This document shows, piece by piece, positions 53,087-61,150 of a stretch of 64,000 bases of DNA. Origin of the DNA: Moduliflexus sp964602655 (GTDB lineage Bacteria; Moduliflexota; Moduliflexia; Moduliflexales; Moduliflexaceae); contig CAZRSF010000003.1 in NCBI GenBank assembly GCA_964602655.1, positions 1-64,000 of the forward strand. The letters are read 5' to 3'. The stretch's first letter is position 1; each line of letters opens with the position of its first letter. The notes below the pieces were generated by a model, which saw only the letters and a program-made list of their open reading frames with translations, ran no database searches and was not told where the DNA came from. The position numbers and the translations under genes were made by a program.

Positions 53087-53836
53087 TCACGAGCAGAAGG
53101 AAATAGAACACCAATCATAGCAAAACGCCTGCCAGCCGCCACCTTCGACGACCAGCGCGGCGGCATAGCCATCGCCCGGATCGAGTTCCCGCATCTGCCA
53201 GCGCGACGCCTGCGCCGCATCGTCCCGCGTCGCCAATAATTGCGCGGGCAGCGCCGGGTCAAGGCTGACATCGAACTGGTCGAGCGCTAAGTAGAGTCCC
53301 TGGCCTCTGGCTTTGATGTAGGCTTCTTTGCGTGTCCAGGCGTTGAAAAATCCCTGCCGTTTCTGCGCCGCTGGCAGATTTCGCAACGCCTCGCGTTCCG
53401 CTAAAGAAAAATAGCGTTCCGCAATCTGCTCCGGCTGATCGAGCCGTCGCCCCGTCCATTCAATATCCACGCCGACTTCGCGGGCGAGCGTCAACGCATA
53501 CAGCGCCATGTCGCCGGAATGCGACAGATTGAAACGCAAATCAAGGCCGGTTTGCCGCGACATGATCGCCGGTTTGCCGTATTGGTTATATTCGAAGACA
53601 ATGGTCGCGGCAGGCATGTCAAGATAGCGGCTTAGAATCAGACGCAACGCCCCCCGCGCCGCAATATAATGATCGCGATCTTTCGGAAAACGAAATCGGT
53701 CGGCGCGAGCGCGTTCATCCGCATCTAACACAGCAAGCAGCGCGTCAAGCTCGGCGTCTGATTGGCGCAGCGACACGCGCCAGACATGCACGGCATTTAT
53801 CGTTAATTGTAAAGTATTCGGAGGAGGCTGCCACAT
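53087..53836 (-). CDS. Sfp-type 4'-phosphopantetheinyl transferase
   Basis: A 249-residue enzyme that loads phosphopantetheine from CoA onto acyl-carrier domains. Motifs: KPAIMSRQTGLDLRFNLSHS (substrate-binding), GVDIEW with metal-binding Asp124 and Glu126, and WTRKEAYIKARGQGL with Glu171. The Sfp rather than AcpS layout fits activation of large synthases. It lies divergent from pfaD and 7 kb from the PfaA-like synthase, and is therefore its likely activator (PfaE role). AAGAT is the only upstream ribosome-binding hint. Confidence 0.93.
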   Translation of the reverse strand: MWQPPPNTLQLTINAVHVWRVSLRQSDAELDALLAVLDADERARADRFRFPKDRDHYIAARGALRLILSRYLDMPAATIVFEYNQYGKPAIMSRQTGLDLRFNLSHSGDMALYALTLAREVGVDIEWTGRRLDQPEQIAERYFSLAEREALRNLPAAQKRQGFFNAWTRKEAYIKARGQGLYLALDQFDVSLDPALPAQLLATRDDAAQASRWQMRELDPGDGYAAALVVEGGGWQAFCYDWCSISFCS

Positions 53837-53852
53837 AGAAATCTTATCGAAT

Positions 53853-53885
53853 AACCCTGTCAGGGTTCAAAACCCTGACAGGGTT
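53853..53885. repeat. Palindrome of the CCCTGNCAGGGTTTNAAACC family
   Basis: AACCCTGTCAGGGTTCA followed by AAACCCTGACAGGGTT, in the divergent region between the Sfp and pfaD genes. The rest of the gap to 54113 has a TTGACA near 53960 without a good -10, and an 11-codon ORF (54076-54108) that carries an AAGGAG. Confidence 0.88.
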
Positions 53886-54113
53886 GCGATGAGTCAATCA
53901 GTTCAGCGGCGGCGTTCTTTTTTGTCAACAATTAGATCGCGCCTGTCGTTTTTCCTTGACAGTGTCTTCCCCTGTTTGCTGTTCATGACTTGAATGATAC
54001 TGAAGAAGGCATGACCCGAAAGACGCTGTTTTTAGCTTGAAAAAGAGAACAGCGCCTGCGGACATGCCTTATTTTATGAACGTCAGCAAGGAGATGACGA
54101 CTCGATAGCTCTC

Positions 54114-55658
54114 ATGATACATGAACATTCTGCCTTACGCGACGCCCTGTTTCAGATTTCTCGCCCCTTGTCTTTTATCGAACAATCCGGTCAATACACC
54201 ATGACAGATAGCGCGAACGCCGCTGTCTATGTGCCGCCGATTCGCCCGGAGCAGCTTGGCGACGCCGATTTGCTCGCTGAGTACGGCTTGCGCTATCCCT
54301 ACATGGCCGGAGCGATGGCGCATGCGATTACCTCGGTGGATATTGTCGAAGAAATGGGCAAGCATGGAATGCTCGGATTTTTCGGCGCTGCCGGATTGCC
54401 CGCCCATGCCGTCGAAGCCGCGCTTGATCGCCTTGCAAAGAATCTTGGGACGCGCCCATTCGGCAGCAATCTGATTCACAGCCCGCACGAGCCGAAACTG
54501 GAAGAAGCCATTGTGAATTCGTATCTGCGGCGCGGCCTTCGCTTCGTCTGCGCGTCGGCGTTTCTTGGTCTGACGCTGCCGGTCGTCCGCTATCGCGTAC
54601 ATGGCATTCATTGTGACAGTTCAGGCCGAATCATCGCGCCGAATCACGTCTTCGCCAAAGTCTCGCGAGTGGAAGTCGCCGCGCAGTTTTTGTCGCCGCC
54701 GCCGGAGAAATTTTTGCGGCAGCTTGTGGAACAGCGCGAAATCACCGAAGAACAGGCGCAGCTTGCAGCGCAGATTCCGATGGCGCAGAATTTGACCGCC
54801 GAGGCCGATTCCGGCGGACATACCGACAATCGCCCGGCCATCGCGCTGATTCCGACGATGCTCGCGCTGCGCGACCGGATGCAGGCGCAATATCGCTATG
54901 CCATGCCGTTGCGCGTCGGCGCGGCTGGCGGGATCGCGACGCCGCATGCCGCCGCCGCCGCCTTTGCGATGGGCGCAGCCTACGTCATGACCGGCTCGGT
55001 GAATCAAGCCTGCGTCGAATCCGGCACGTCCGATCTTGTGCGCCAGATGCTCGCCGAAACCGAACAGGCCGACGTGGTGATGGCTCCGGCGGCGGATATG
55101 TTCGAAATGGGCGTCAAGGTGCAGGTGGTGAAACGCGGCACGATGTTCGCGATGCGCGGCGCAAAGCTCTACGAATTGTACCAGAAATACGACTCGATTG
55201 ACGCGCTGCCACAGGCCGAACGGCGCATGTTGGAGGAAAAATATTTCCGCGCCCCGCTTGACACGGTCTGGCAGAATACGCAAAGCTTTTTCCGCGAACG
55301 CGACGCCACGCAGATCAACCGCGCCAACGCCGACCCGAAATACAAAATGGCGCTGCTGTTCCGCTCCTATTTGGGGCAGGCTTCGCACTGGGCGAATCGC
55401 GGCGAGCCGTCCCGCAAGATTGATTATCAAATCTGGTGCGGCCCGGCGATGGGCGCGTTCAACGAATGGGTCAAAGGCTCGTTTCTCGAACGCCCTGAGA
55501 ATCGGCGCGTCGCGACCGTCGCCCTGAATCTGCTCTACGGCGCGGCAGTCCTGACGCGGCTGAATCTGCTGCGAATGCAAGGCGTCCGCCTGCCGCAGGA
55601 GTTCTGGCAGATCGCGCCGCTGACGCTGGAAGAATTAGCGGCGCGGTTAGGTCAATGA
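54114..55658 (+). CDS. pfaD: PfaD-type enoyl reductase of PUFA/polyketide synthesis
   Basis: A 514-residue flavin-dependent enoyl reductase that acts in trans on PUFA synthases. It has a 2-nitropropane-dioxygenase-like TIM barrel: MAHAITSVDIVEEMGKHGML, GFFGAAGLP, FGSNLIHSPHEPKLEE, TAEADSGGHTDNRPA, RVGAAGGIATPHAAAAAFAM and a C-terminal GPAMGAFNEW with YRTLE-like tail. The PfaD family is distinct in having DSGGHTDNRP. The partner KS-AT synthase is 5.5 kb downstream. The start lacks a close ribosome binding site; the AAGGAG 20 nt upstream serves a short ORF ending 6 nt before the ATG, so coupling is possible. Confidence 0.93.
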   Translation: MIHEHSALRDALFQISRPLSFIEQSGQYTMTDSANAAVYVPPIRPEQLGDADLLAEYGLRYPYMAGAMAHAITSVDIVEEMGKHGMLGFFGAAGLPAHAVEAALDRLAKNLGTRPFGSNLIHSPHEPKLEEAIVNSYLRRGLRFVCASAFLGLTLPVVRYRVHGIHCDSSGRIIAPNHVFAKVSRVEVAAQFLSPPPEKFLRQLVEQREITEEQAQLAAQIPMAQNLTAEADSGGHTDNRPAIALIPTMLALRDRMQAQYRYAMPLRVGAAGGIATPHAAAAAFAMGAAYVMTGSVNQACVESGTSDLVRQMLAETEQADVVMAPAADMFEMGVKVQVVKRGTMFAMRGAKLYELYQKYDSIDALPQAERRMLEEKYFRAPLDTVWQNTQSFFRERDATQINRANADPKYKMALLFRSYLGQASHWANRGEPSRKIDYQIWCGPAMGAFNEWVKGSFLERPENRRVATVALNLLYGAAVLTRLNLLRMQGVRLPQEFWQIAPLTLEELAARLGQ

Positions 55659-55661
55659 AGG

Positions 55662-55688
55662 TGCCAGACACTTTCAAAGTGTCTGACA
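55662..55688. repeat. TGCCAGACACTTTcaAAGTGTCTGACA palindrome
   Basis: A near-perfect 12-bp stem four bases after the pfaD stop codon. It is a probable pfaD terminator or repeat, sharing its arm with 21485-21517. Confidence 0.7.
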
Positions 55689-55710
55689 CATATTGAGGAG
55701 GTCTTTCATA

Positions 55711-56136
55711 ATGGTGACATTACGAATTGCATCGGATCGACAAAACATCGTTCCAATCATTCAATCCGCGATTGCCGCAAGCCTGAAGCGCATGGAAATC
55801 GGCCTGCGCAAAACCGAACGGGAAATTCAGAAATTCGAGACCAAATATCGTGTTCCGTCGGAGCAATTTCTTTCAAGTTATGCCGCCGAAGATTTGGACG
55901 GTAACGACGACGAATATGTCAGTTGGATGGGCGAATTGAAACTTCGGGATGCCCTGCGGGAAGAATTTCAAGCCTTGAGCGAAATCGAATATGTTCCTGA
56001 TGATTCGATAATGATGACCTCGTCGAAAGATCGCCTGAAATTGCTTGATTTGTTTGGCTCGTGGGATGGGGAAATTGACGATTTTTTACAAGAATTTTCC
56101 GAACGGCGTGAGGTGCATGGCAATGTTTACTTCTGA
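55711..56136 (+). CDS. Antitoxin-like helical protein, first gene of nuclease operon
   Basis: A 141-residue protein. The N-terminal 95 residues (IIQSAIAASLKRMEIGLRKT, then EREIQKFETKYRVPSEQFL) are a long helix and a loop of the kind encoded beside toxin genes such as DUF6516. The C-terminal part (DRLKLLDLFGSWDGEIDDFL) resembles short antitoxin tails. No enzyme motif is present. It has GAGGAGG before the ATG and overlaps the nuclease gene by 14 nt. A regulatory or antitoxin role is inferred from context. Confidence 0.6.
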   Translation: MVTLRIASDRQNIVPIIQSAIAASLKRMEIGLRKTEREIQKFETKYRVPSEQFLSSYAAEDLDGNDDEYVSWMGELKLRDALREEFQALSEIEYVPDDSIMMTSSKDRLKLLDLFGSWDGEIDDFLQEFSERREVHGNVYF

Positions 56137-57298
56137 AGATTTCGACATTTTGAAACAGCCCGGTTCATGGGAGAAAGTGCAGGCCGTTCAAACCGCGTTT
56201 TTCCCGAAATTATTGGCGTTGCAGATCGAAGCGAACAAGCTGATTCATCAGATATACGGCATTGATGTCAATAAAGGATATAAAATTTCCCAAACGCCAA
56301 CCATGCCGAGCCGAAAAGGGCAACCGTATAACCCAAAACGGCGAATGAATGATGATGACGTTTTAGTTGGAGCGCGGGCAAAGGGGATTCCAGCCGATTT
56401 GATCAGATCGGATGGCAAACAGTCTGAAATGCACTTTGCGATCCTTGCGTTTTCAATAGCACGTATTGAAAATCAAGATGTTCTTACGGTATATTTTGCC
56501 CCGTATATCCTGAAGTATAAAAAAGGTTATAGGGTGTTGTTAAGTCTTGCCGTTATTCGTCATGAAATAGATCGACTTCTTTGGGACTTCGCAGAAAAGC
56601 TTTGGATTCTCAATCTTCCTGATATTCCCGATGCTGAGTTGATTTTTGAGATACTTCAAAAAGAAGAGGCTTGTATTGACATAAATTTTCCTGAAGCCCT
56701 CACATGCACGAATCTGGAGTTTGCCAAATTGGTCGTGATGTATGCTGCATGTTTTCCCATGCTGGATTTATTTACCAGAATTTCGAATGGCGAGGAAGTA
56801 TTGGTTGAAAACGGCGAACATTACGAGGCGCTCAACGAGCCTAATTACGCCGCGCTCTTCCGCGATTGGCACGCCAAACACGCTGACGAATATATCAGGA
56901 ATTTTCACGTCGAGCCGGTCAACGATACGGAAATCTGGCAATCCGAAGCCCGAACACGCGCCATTTTCGAAGATATGTTCGGCAGAAAATTTCCGAAAGT
57001 CCGCCCGGCATGGCTGAAATCCGGCAAAAACAGTTCGCTCGAATTGGACGGCTATTGCGAAGAGTTGAAGTTAGCGTTCGAGTATCAAGGGGAATATCAT
57101 TACATGGACATTCCTGTGCATCATCAGCAGCGGACGCTGAAAGAGGTGCAGCACAACGACGAATTGAAAGCGAAACTCTGCCGCAAACAGGGCGTCAGCC
57201 TGATTCAAGTGCCATATTGGGAAAAAGGAAATATCGGCTGGATCGTCGAGGCGGTCAACGCCTTGAATCGGCCTGAATTATTATTGAAAGGAATATGA
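56123..57298 (+). CDS. Predicted PD-(D/E)XK nuclease
   Basis: A 391-residue protein. The first about 270 residues are unrecognised, partly AT-rich DNA (56470-56800), and contain helical segments with few motifs. The C-terminal about 110 residues form an endonuclease-like domain (RPAWLKSGKNSSLELDGYCE, then LKLAFEYQGEYHY, KAKLCRKQGVSLIQVPYW). The acidic and Gln residues in ELDGY...FEYQG mark a PD-(D/E)XK fold related to very-short-patch and homing-type nucleases. ATG at 56123 has GTGAGG at nine bases; ATG 56117 is an alternative. It lies between antitoxin-like genes and upstream of a DNA methyltransferase. Confidence 0.72.
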   Translation: MFTSEDFDILKQPGSWEKVQAVQTAFFPKLLALQIEANKLIHQIYGIDVNKGYKISQTPTMPSRKGQPYNPKRRMNDDDVLVGARAKGIPADLIRSDGKQSEMHFAILAFSIARIENQDVLTVYFAPYILKYKKGYRVLLSLAVIRHEIDRLLWDFAEKLWILNLPDIPDAELIFEILQKEEACIDINFPEALTCTNLEFAKLVVMYAACFPMLDLFTRISNGEEVLVENGEHYEALNEPNYAALFRDWHAKHADEYIRNFHVEPVNDTEIWQSEARTRAIFEDMFGRKFPKVRPAWLKSGKNSSLELDGYCEELKLAFEYQGEYHYMDIPVHHQQRTLKEVQHNDELKAKLCRKQGVSLIQVPYWEKGNIGWIVEAVNALNRPELLLKGI

Positions 57299-57300
57299 TT

Positions 57301-57504
57301 ATGAATATGTTGGATCGAATTACAGTCAATCCGGCAGTCTGTTTTGGGCAGCCGACGATTCGCGGGATGCGGATTACGGCGTCGGTCGTGTTAAAGTTGA
57401 TTGCCAGCGGGATGACAAGCGCCGAAATTTTAGCAGCGTACCCGGAACTCGATCAGGAAGATATTCTTGAAATTTTGCGTTATTCGACTGACTTGCAAAG
57501 GTAA
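57301..57504 (+). CDS. DUF433 domain protein (antitoxin-like)
   Basis: A 67-residue DUF433 protein with the family pattern RITVNPAVCFGQPTIRGMRI then ILAAYPELDQEDILEIL, a winged-helix-like fold. DUF433 is normally the antitoxin or regulator for DUF5615 PIN-like toxins, but none is adjacent here. It lies between the predicted nuclease and the methyltransferase, 3-4 nt from each, which suggests co-regulation. The start is one of several closely spaced ATGs (57295, 57301, 57307); 57301 best fits AAAGGAAT. Confidence 0.82.
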   Translation: MNMLDRITVNPAVCFGQPTIRGMRITASVVLKLIASGMTSAEILAAYPELDQEDILEILRYSTDLQR

Positions 57505-57507
57505 CAC

Positions 57508-59250
57508 ATGGGACAAAAAGCGTTTACGGAGAACACCTTATTTTACGGCGACAATCTCAAGATTCTGCGCGACTATCTCGCCGACGACAGCGTTGACCTG
57601 ATTTACCTCGATCCGCCCTTCAATTCGAGCCGGGCGTATAACGTGCTGTTCAAAGACGAACATGGCGCGGAATCCGAAGCGCAGATCACCGCCTTCGAAG
57701 ATACGTGGCATTGGAGCGAATTGCCGTTCGAAGAACTCCGGCAGACCGCGACCGATAATGCGCGGGAAATTGTGGAAACGCTTGTCAAAGTATTAGGCCG
57801 CAATCAAATGACCGCGTATCTTGTCATGATGACGGCCAGATTGCTTGAACTGCACCGCGTTTTGAAACGAACAGGCAGCCTCTATTTGCATTGCGATCCG
57901 ACCGCCAGCCATTATTTGAAAATCATTCTGGATGCGATTTTCAGCCCGCAAAATTTCCGTAACGAATTCGCTTGGAAACGTTCTTCCGCTCATAGCGATA
58001 CGAAACAAGGGGCCAAGCAGGCTGGGCGCATTCATGATATAATTTTGTTTTACACGAAAAGTCAAGAATGGACATGGAATCCTGAATATACGACCTATAA
58101 CGAAAGCTATGTTGAACAAAATTATCGTTATATTGAGTCGGAGAGCGAACGCCGATTCCGTGTAGATAATCTAACAGCAGCGAAACCAGGCGGAGATACC
58201 AGTTACGAGTGGCGAATCAAAAGATGCCTTGCCACGAATAGCGATTGGGAAGCCGATCTTGATCTCGAATACGAGCATCCGAAATCAGAATGGGAATACA
58301 AGGGAATTCCACCATATAAAGGGCGTTTCTGGGCGTATTCAAAAGAAAAAATGAGAGAGTTTGCCCACCAGAATCGTTTATATTATTCCCAATCAGGAAT
58401 GCCTAATTATAAACGATATTTGGATGAAATGCCCGGTGTTCCTTTACAAGATATTTGGGATGATATTTCATCAATTGCGTCTCAAGCCGCCGAACGCCTC
58501 GGCTATCCGACGCAAAAACCGCTCGCGCTCTTAGAGCGCATTCTGCAAGTCAGCAGCAATGCAGGCGACATCGTGCTTGACCCGTTCTGCGGCTGCGGCA
58601 CGGCGATTCACGCCGCCCAGAAACTCAACCGGACATGGCTCGGCATTGACATCACGCATTTGGCAATTGCGCTGATCAAAAATCGCCTCAAAGACGCCTT
58701 CGACATCGAAAAAGATCGCGGCTACGCCGTCGTCGGCGAGCCGGAAGACCTCGCCGGAGCGCGGCATCTCGCCGAATCCATTGACCGCTATCAGTTCCAA
58801 TGGTGGGCGATCAGCTTGATCGCGGCGCGTCCGTATGGCGGCAGCGCCGGGAGCAAACAGGGGAAAAAAGGCGCGGATTCCGGCATTGACGGCGTCATCA
58901 CGTTCAACGACGATCCGCGCGCGCATTCCAAACGCGTGATCGCGCAGGTCAAAAGCGGCAACGTCGGCGTGAAAGATATTCGCGATCTGCGCGGCGCGCT
59001 CGACCGCGAACAGGACGCGGAAATCGGCGTGTTCATCACGTTGCAGGAACCGACGAAACCGATGCTGATCGAGGCCGAATCATGCGGTTTTTACCAGTCG
59101 CCGACGTGGCAGCGCGGCTATCCGAAATTGCAAATTTTGACTATAGAGCAACTGCTGAACGGCGCGACCGTGCAGATGCCGCCGACTGCCACGACCTATA
59201 AAAAAGCGCAGCGCGAACAAGAACGAGTGGAGCAAGGGGCGCTATTGTAA
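57508..59250 (+). CDS. DNA methyltransferase fused to an Mrr-like endonuclease domain
   Basis: A 580-residue protein. Residues 1-400 form an N6/N4-type methyltransferase with catalytic DPPF at 35-38 (DLIYLDPPFNSSRAYN) before the SAM motif DPFCGCGT at 358-365. That order is of the beta (type III Mod-like) class. Residues about 425-555 resemble a restriction endonuclease of the Mrr type, with KKGADSGIDGVITF and KRVIAQVKSGNVGVKDI giving D...QVK catalytic spacing. It could modify and cut DNA as a single polypeptide, or act with the nuclease two genes upstream. No specificity subunit is seen. It starts 4 nt after DUF433. Confidence 0.85.
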   Translation: MGQKAFTENTLFYGDNLKILRDYLADDSVDLIYLDPPFNSSRAYNVLFKDEHGAESEAQITAFEDTWHWSELPFEELRQTATDNAREIVETLVKVLGRNQMTAYLVMMTARLLELHRVLKRTGSLYLHCDPTASHYLKIILDAIFSPQNFRNEFAWKRSSAHSDTKQGAKQAGRIHDIILFYTKSQEWTWNPEYTTYNESYVEQNYRYIESESERRFRVDNLTAAKPGGDTSYEWRIKRCLATNSDWEADLDLEYEHPKSEWEYKGIPPYKGRFWAYSKEKMREFAHQNRLYYSQSGMPNYKRYLDEMPGVPLQDIWDDISSIASQAAERLGYPTQKPLALLERILQVSSNAGDIVLDPFCGCGTAIHAAQKLNRTWLGIDITHLAIALIKNRLKDAFDIEKDRGYAVVGEPEDLAGARHLAESIDRYQFQWWAISLIAARPYGGSAGSKQGKKGADSGIDGVITFNDDPRAHSKRVIAQVKSGNVGVKDIRDLRGALDREQDAEIGVFITLQEPTKPMLIEAESCGFYQSPTWQRGYPKLQILTIEQLLNGATVQMPPTATTYKKAQREQERVEQGALL

Positions 59251-59256
59251 AGCAGT

Positions 59257-59332
59257 GGAGTGCCAAAGCTTGCTTTGGCTGTTTGACAAAGGCGAGCAAG
59301 GCCACGCTGCCAAAGCAAGCTTTGGCACTCCT
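59257..59332. repeat. Inverted pair of GGAGTGCCAAAGC palindromes
   Basis: GGAGTGCCAAAGCTTGCTTTGGC at the left and GCCAAAGCAAGCTTTGGCACTCC at the right, separated by a short spacer. The arm is the same as at 4333-4362. It closes the nuclease/methyltransferase operon on its right side. Confidence 0.82.
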
Positions 59333-59364
59333 GAGACCTGAATAGTTACAAAAGGAAAAAATAT

Positions 59365-59748
59365 ATGGCATCATGGGGAATATTCGTGATTATCGGCATC
59401 ATCGGCGGATTCGCGTCCGGCTTATTCGGCATCGGCGGCGGTCTTGTCATTGTGCCCGCGCTGATTTACTGGGCGGGGTTTTCCCAGCATAAAGCGACCG
59501 GCACGAGCCTCGCGGTACTGCTGCCGCCGATTGGCCTGGCGGCGACATTAGAGTATTATCGGCATGGCAACATTGATTTTCGCGCGGCGATTATTCTGGC
59601 TGTCACCATGATGATCGGGGCGTGGGGCGGGGCGCATGTCGCCAATCGTCTGCATGGCCCGCACTTGCGCTTATTATTCGGCGTCTTTGTCTGCGGCATG
59701 GGCATCTATCTGATTTACGGCGCATGCAAACGACTCGGATGGTTCTAA
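59365..59748 (+). CDS. Half-length TauE/SafE (DUF81) membrane protein
   Basis: A 127-residue integral membrane protein with four hydrophobic segments. The family motif GFASGLFGIGGGLVIVPALI appears at about 14-33, with HKATGTSLAVLLPP following. Full members have two such halves (about 250 residues). This one carries a single half and would need to dimerise to make a transporter. The fold suggests export of an anion such as sulfite. AAAGGAAA precedes the start. Confidence 0.85.
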   Translation: MASWGIFVIIGIIGGFASGLFGIGGGLVIVPALIYWAGFSQHKATGTSLAVLLPPIGLAATLEYYRHGNIDFRAAIILAVTMMIGAWGGAHVANRLHGPHLRLLFGVFVCGMGIYLIYGACKRLGWF

Positions 59749-59772
59749 TTTTTTATTTACAAAGGAGTTCTC

Positions 59773-60957
59773 TTGAATACACCTAAAAATCCGACAACCA
59801 ACATTTACCGCGAACTGCGGCTTTTTATCGCCGCGTCATTCGTCATGGGCATGGGGTACAGCCTGTTTGACGCGATTTTTAACAATTTTTTGAACGAGCG
59901 TTTTCCGCTGACCGGCTTTCAACGCGCCTTTCTCGAATTCCCGCGCGAGCTGCCCGGTTTTCTCGTGGTCTTCGTCTCGGCGCTGCTCTGGTTTTTGTGC
60001 AGCCGTCGGCTCGGCGTCATCGCGCTGATACTCGGCGTGATCGGCGCGTTGCTGATTGGCTTTGCGTCCCCGTCCTATGGCGTGATGACGCTCTGGCTGT
60101 TTATCTACAGTTTAGGCCAGCATGTCTTCATGCCGATAGCCTCAACCATCGGCATGGAACTTGCCAAAGAAGGCAAGGCCGGACAGCGGCTCGGCCAGTT
60201 GAACGCGGTCAGGAATTTCGCCGCGATTTTAGGCAGCTTTTTTGTCGTGGCCGGATTCAAATATTTCGGGCTGACGTTCGGGCATGTGTTTACGCTGGCC
60301 GCTGTGCTGTTTGCCATCGCCGCCGCGCTGATGTTCGCCATGACGCCGGAACGCGAAAAACCGCCGACGATTTATCTCAAACTCCACCGGGAATACCGCT
60401 TGTTTTATCTGCTCGCCGTGCTGTACGGTTCGCGCAAACAGTTGTTCATCACCTTCGCGCCCTGGGTGTTAGTGAATGTGTTCGAACAACCGACCCAGAG
60501 GCTCGCCATGCTATTGACCATCGGCGGCGTCATCGGCATTCTGTTTCAGCCGTTTCTCGGCTGGGCGATTGATCGCTTCGGGGAACGAATCGTGTTGATC
60601 TGGGAAGCCGTGCTGCTGGTGCTCGTCTGTTTCGGCTATGGTTTCGGCAAATCGCTCTTTTCCGAGCAGACGGCGCTGTTGATTGCTTGCGGCTGTTTTT
60701 TATTAGATCAAATGCTGATGTCGGTGAACATGGCGCGCTCGACCTACATGAAAAAAATCGCGCTGGAATCGGCGCATATTCAGCCCGCGCTGACGATTTC
60801 CGTGACCATCGATCATATTTTTTCGATTTCTATTGCGCTGGTGGGCGGTGTTATTTGGAATGCCTTCGGATATCAATATGTCTTTTTGCTCGGCGCTGGA
60901 ATCGCAATATTGAATATCGTCGCCGCTTTGCGCATTCGCATTCCGGCACATGTATAG
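59773..60957 (+). CDS. MFS transporter
   Basis: A 394-residue major facilitator transporter with about twelve hydrophobic segments in two bundles. The loop of the first half reads AKEGKAGQRLGQLNAVRNFA, and the middle loop is charged (MTPEREKPPTIYLKLHREYR). The substrate cannot be told; the neighbourhood suggests a lipid or polyketide product or precursor. The start is TTG at 59773 with an excellent AAAGGAG five bases upstream. It starts 24 nt after the TauE-like gene. Confidence 0.88.
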   Translation: MNTPKNPTTNIYRELRLFIAASFVMGMGYSLFDAIFNNFLNERFPLTGFQRAFLEFPRELPGFLVVFVSALLWFLCSRRLGVIALILGVIGALLIGFASPSYGVMTLWLFIYSLGQHVFMPIASTIGMELAKEGKAGQRLGQLNAVRNFAAILGSFFVVAGFKYFGLTFGHVFTLAAVLFAIAAALMFAMTPEREKPPTIYLKLHREYRLFYLLAVLYGSRKQLFITFAPWVLVNVFEQPTQRLAMLLTIGGVIGILFQPFLGWAIDRFGERIVLIWEAVLLVLVCFGYGFGKSLFSEQTALLIACGCFLLDQMLMSVNMARSTYMKKIALESAHIQPALTISVTIDHIFSISIALVGGVIWNAFGYQYVFLLGAGIAILNIVAALRIRIPAHV

Positions 60958-60963
60958 CAAGAT

Positions 60964-60996
60964 ACCCCTGTCAGGGTTCGAAACCCTGACAGGGGT
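60964..60996. repeat. Palindrome of the CCCTGNCAGGGTTTNAAACC family
   Basis: ACCCCTGTCAGGGTTCG followed by AAACCCTGACAGGGGT, seven bases after the MFS stop. Confidence 0.88.
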
Positions 60997-61101
60997 GAAT
61001 ATCTGTGTAATCTGTGGTGAAATTTATGTTCGAATGAGGCGTGTTAAAAATCGAATTCGAATCGTAAACGCCACAAAAATTGATATAAGGATTGATTTTT
61101 A

Positions 61102-61134
61102 AGCTCTGCCAGGGTTTTAAACCCTGGCAGAGCT
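61102..61134. repeat. Palindrome of the CCCTGNCAGGGTTTNAAACC family
   Basis: AGCTCTGCCAGGGTTTTA followed by AACCCTGGCAGAGCT, just upstream of the synthase gene. Two members of the family in the same gap, 105 nt apart, differ in their outer bases. Confidence 0.88.
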
Positions 61135-61150
61135 ATGGATAGGATGAAAT

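Noticed and set aside
54076..54108. 11-codon ORF with AAGGAG upstream of pfaD as a leader peptide
   Set aside because: Too short to judge and no hairpin follows; mentioned only as a possible coupling device.
54621..55580. 319-codon minus-strand ORF opposite pfaD
   Set aside because: Shadow of pfaD in a GC-rich region; composition rich in Arg, His and Gly and no ribosome binding site.
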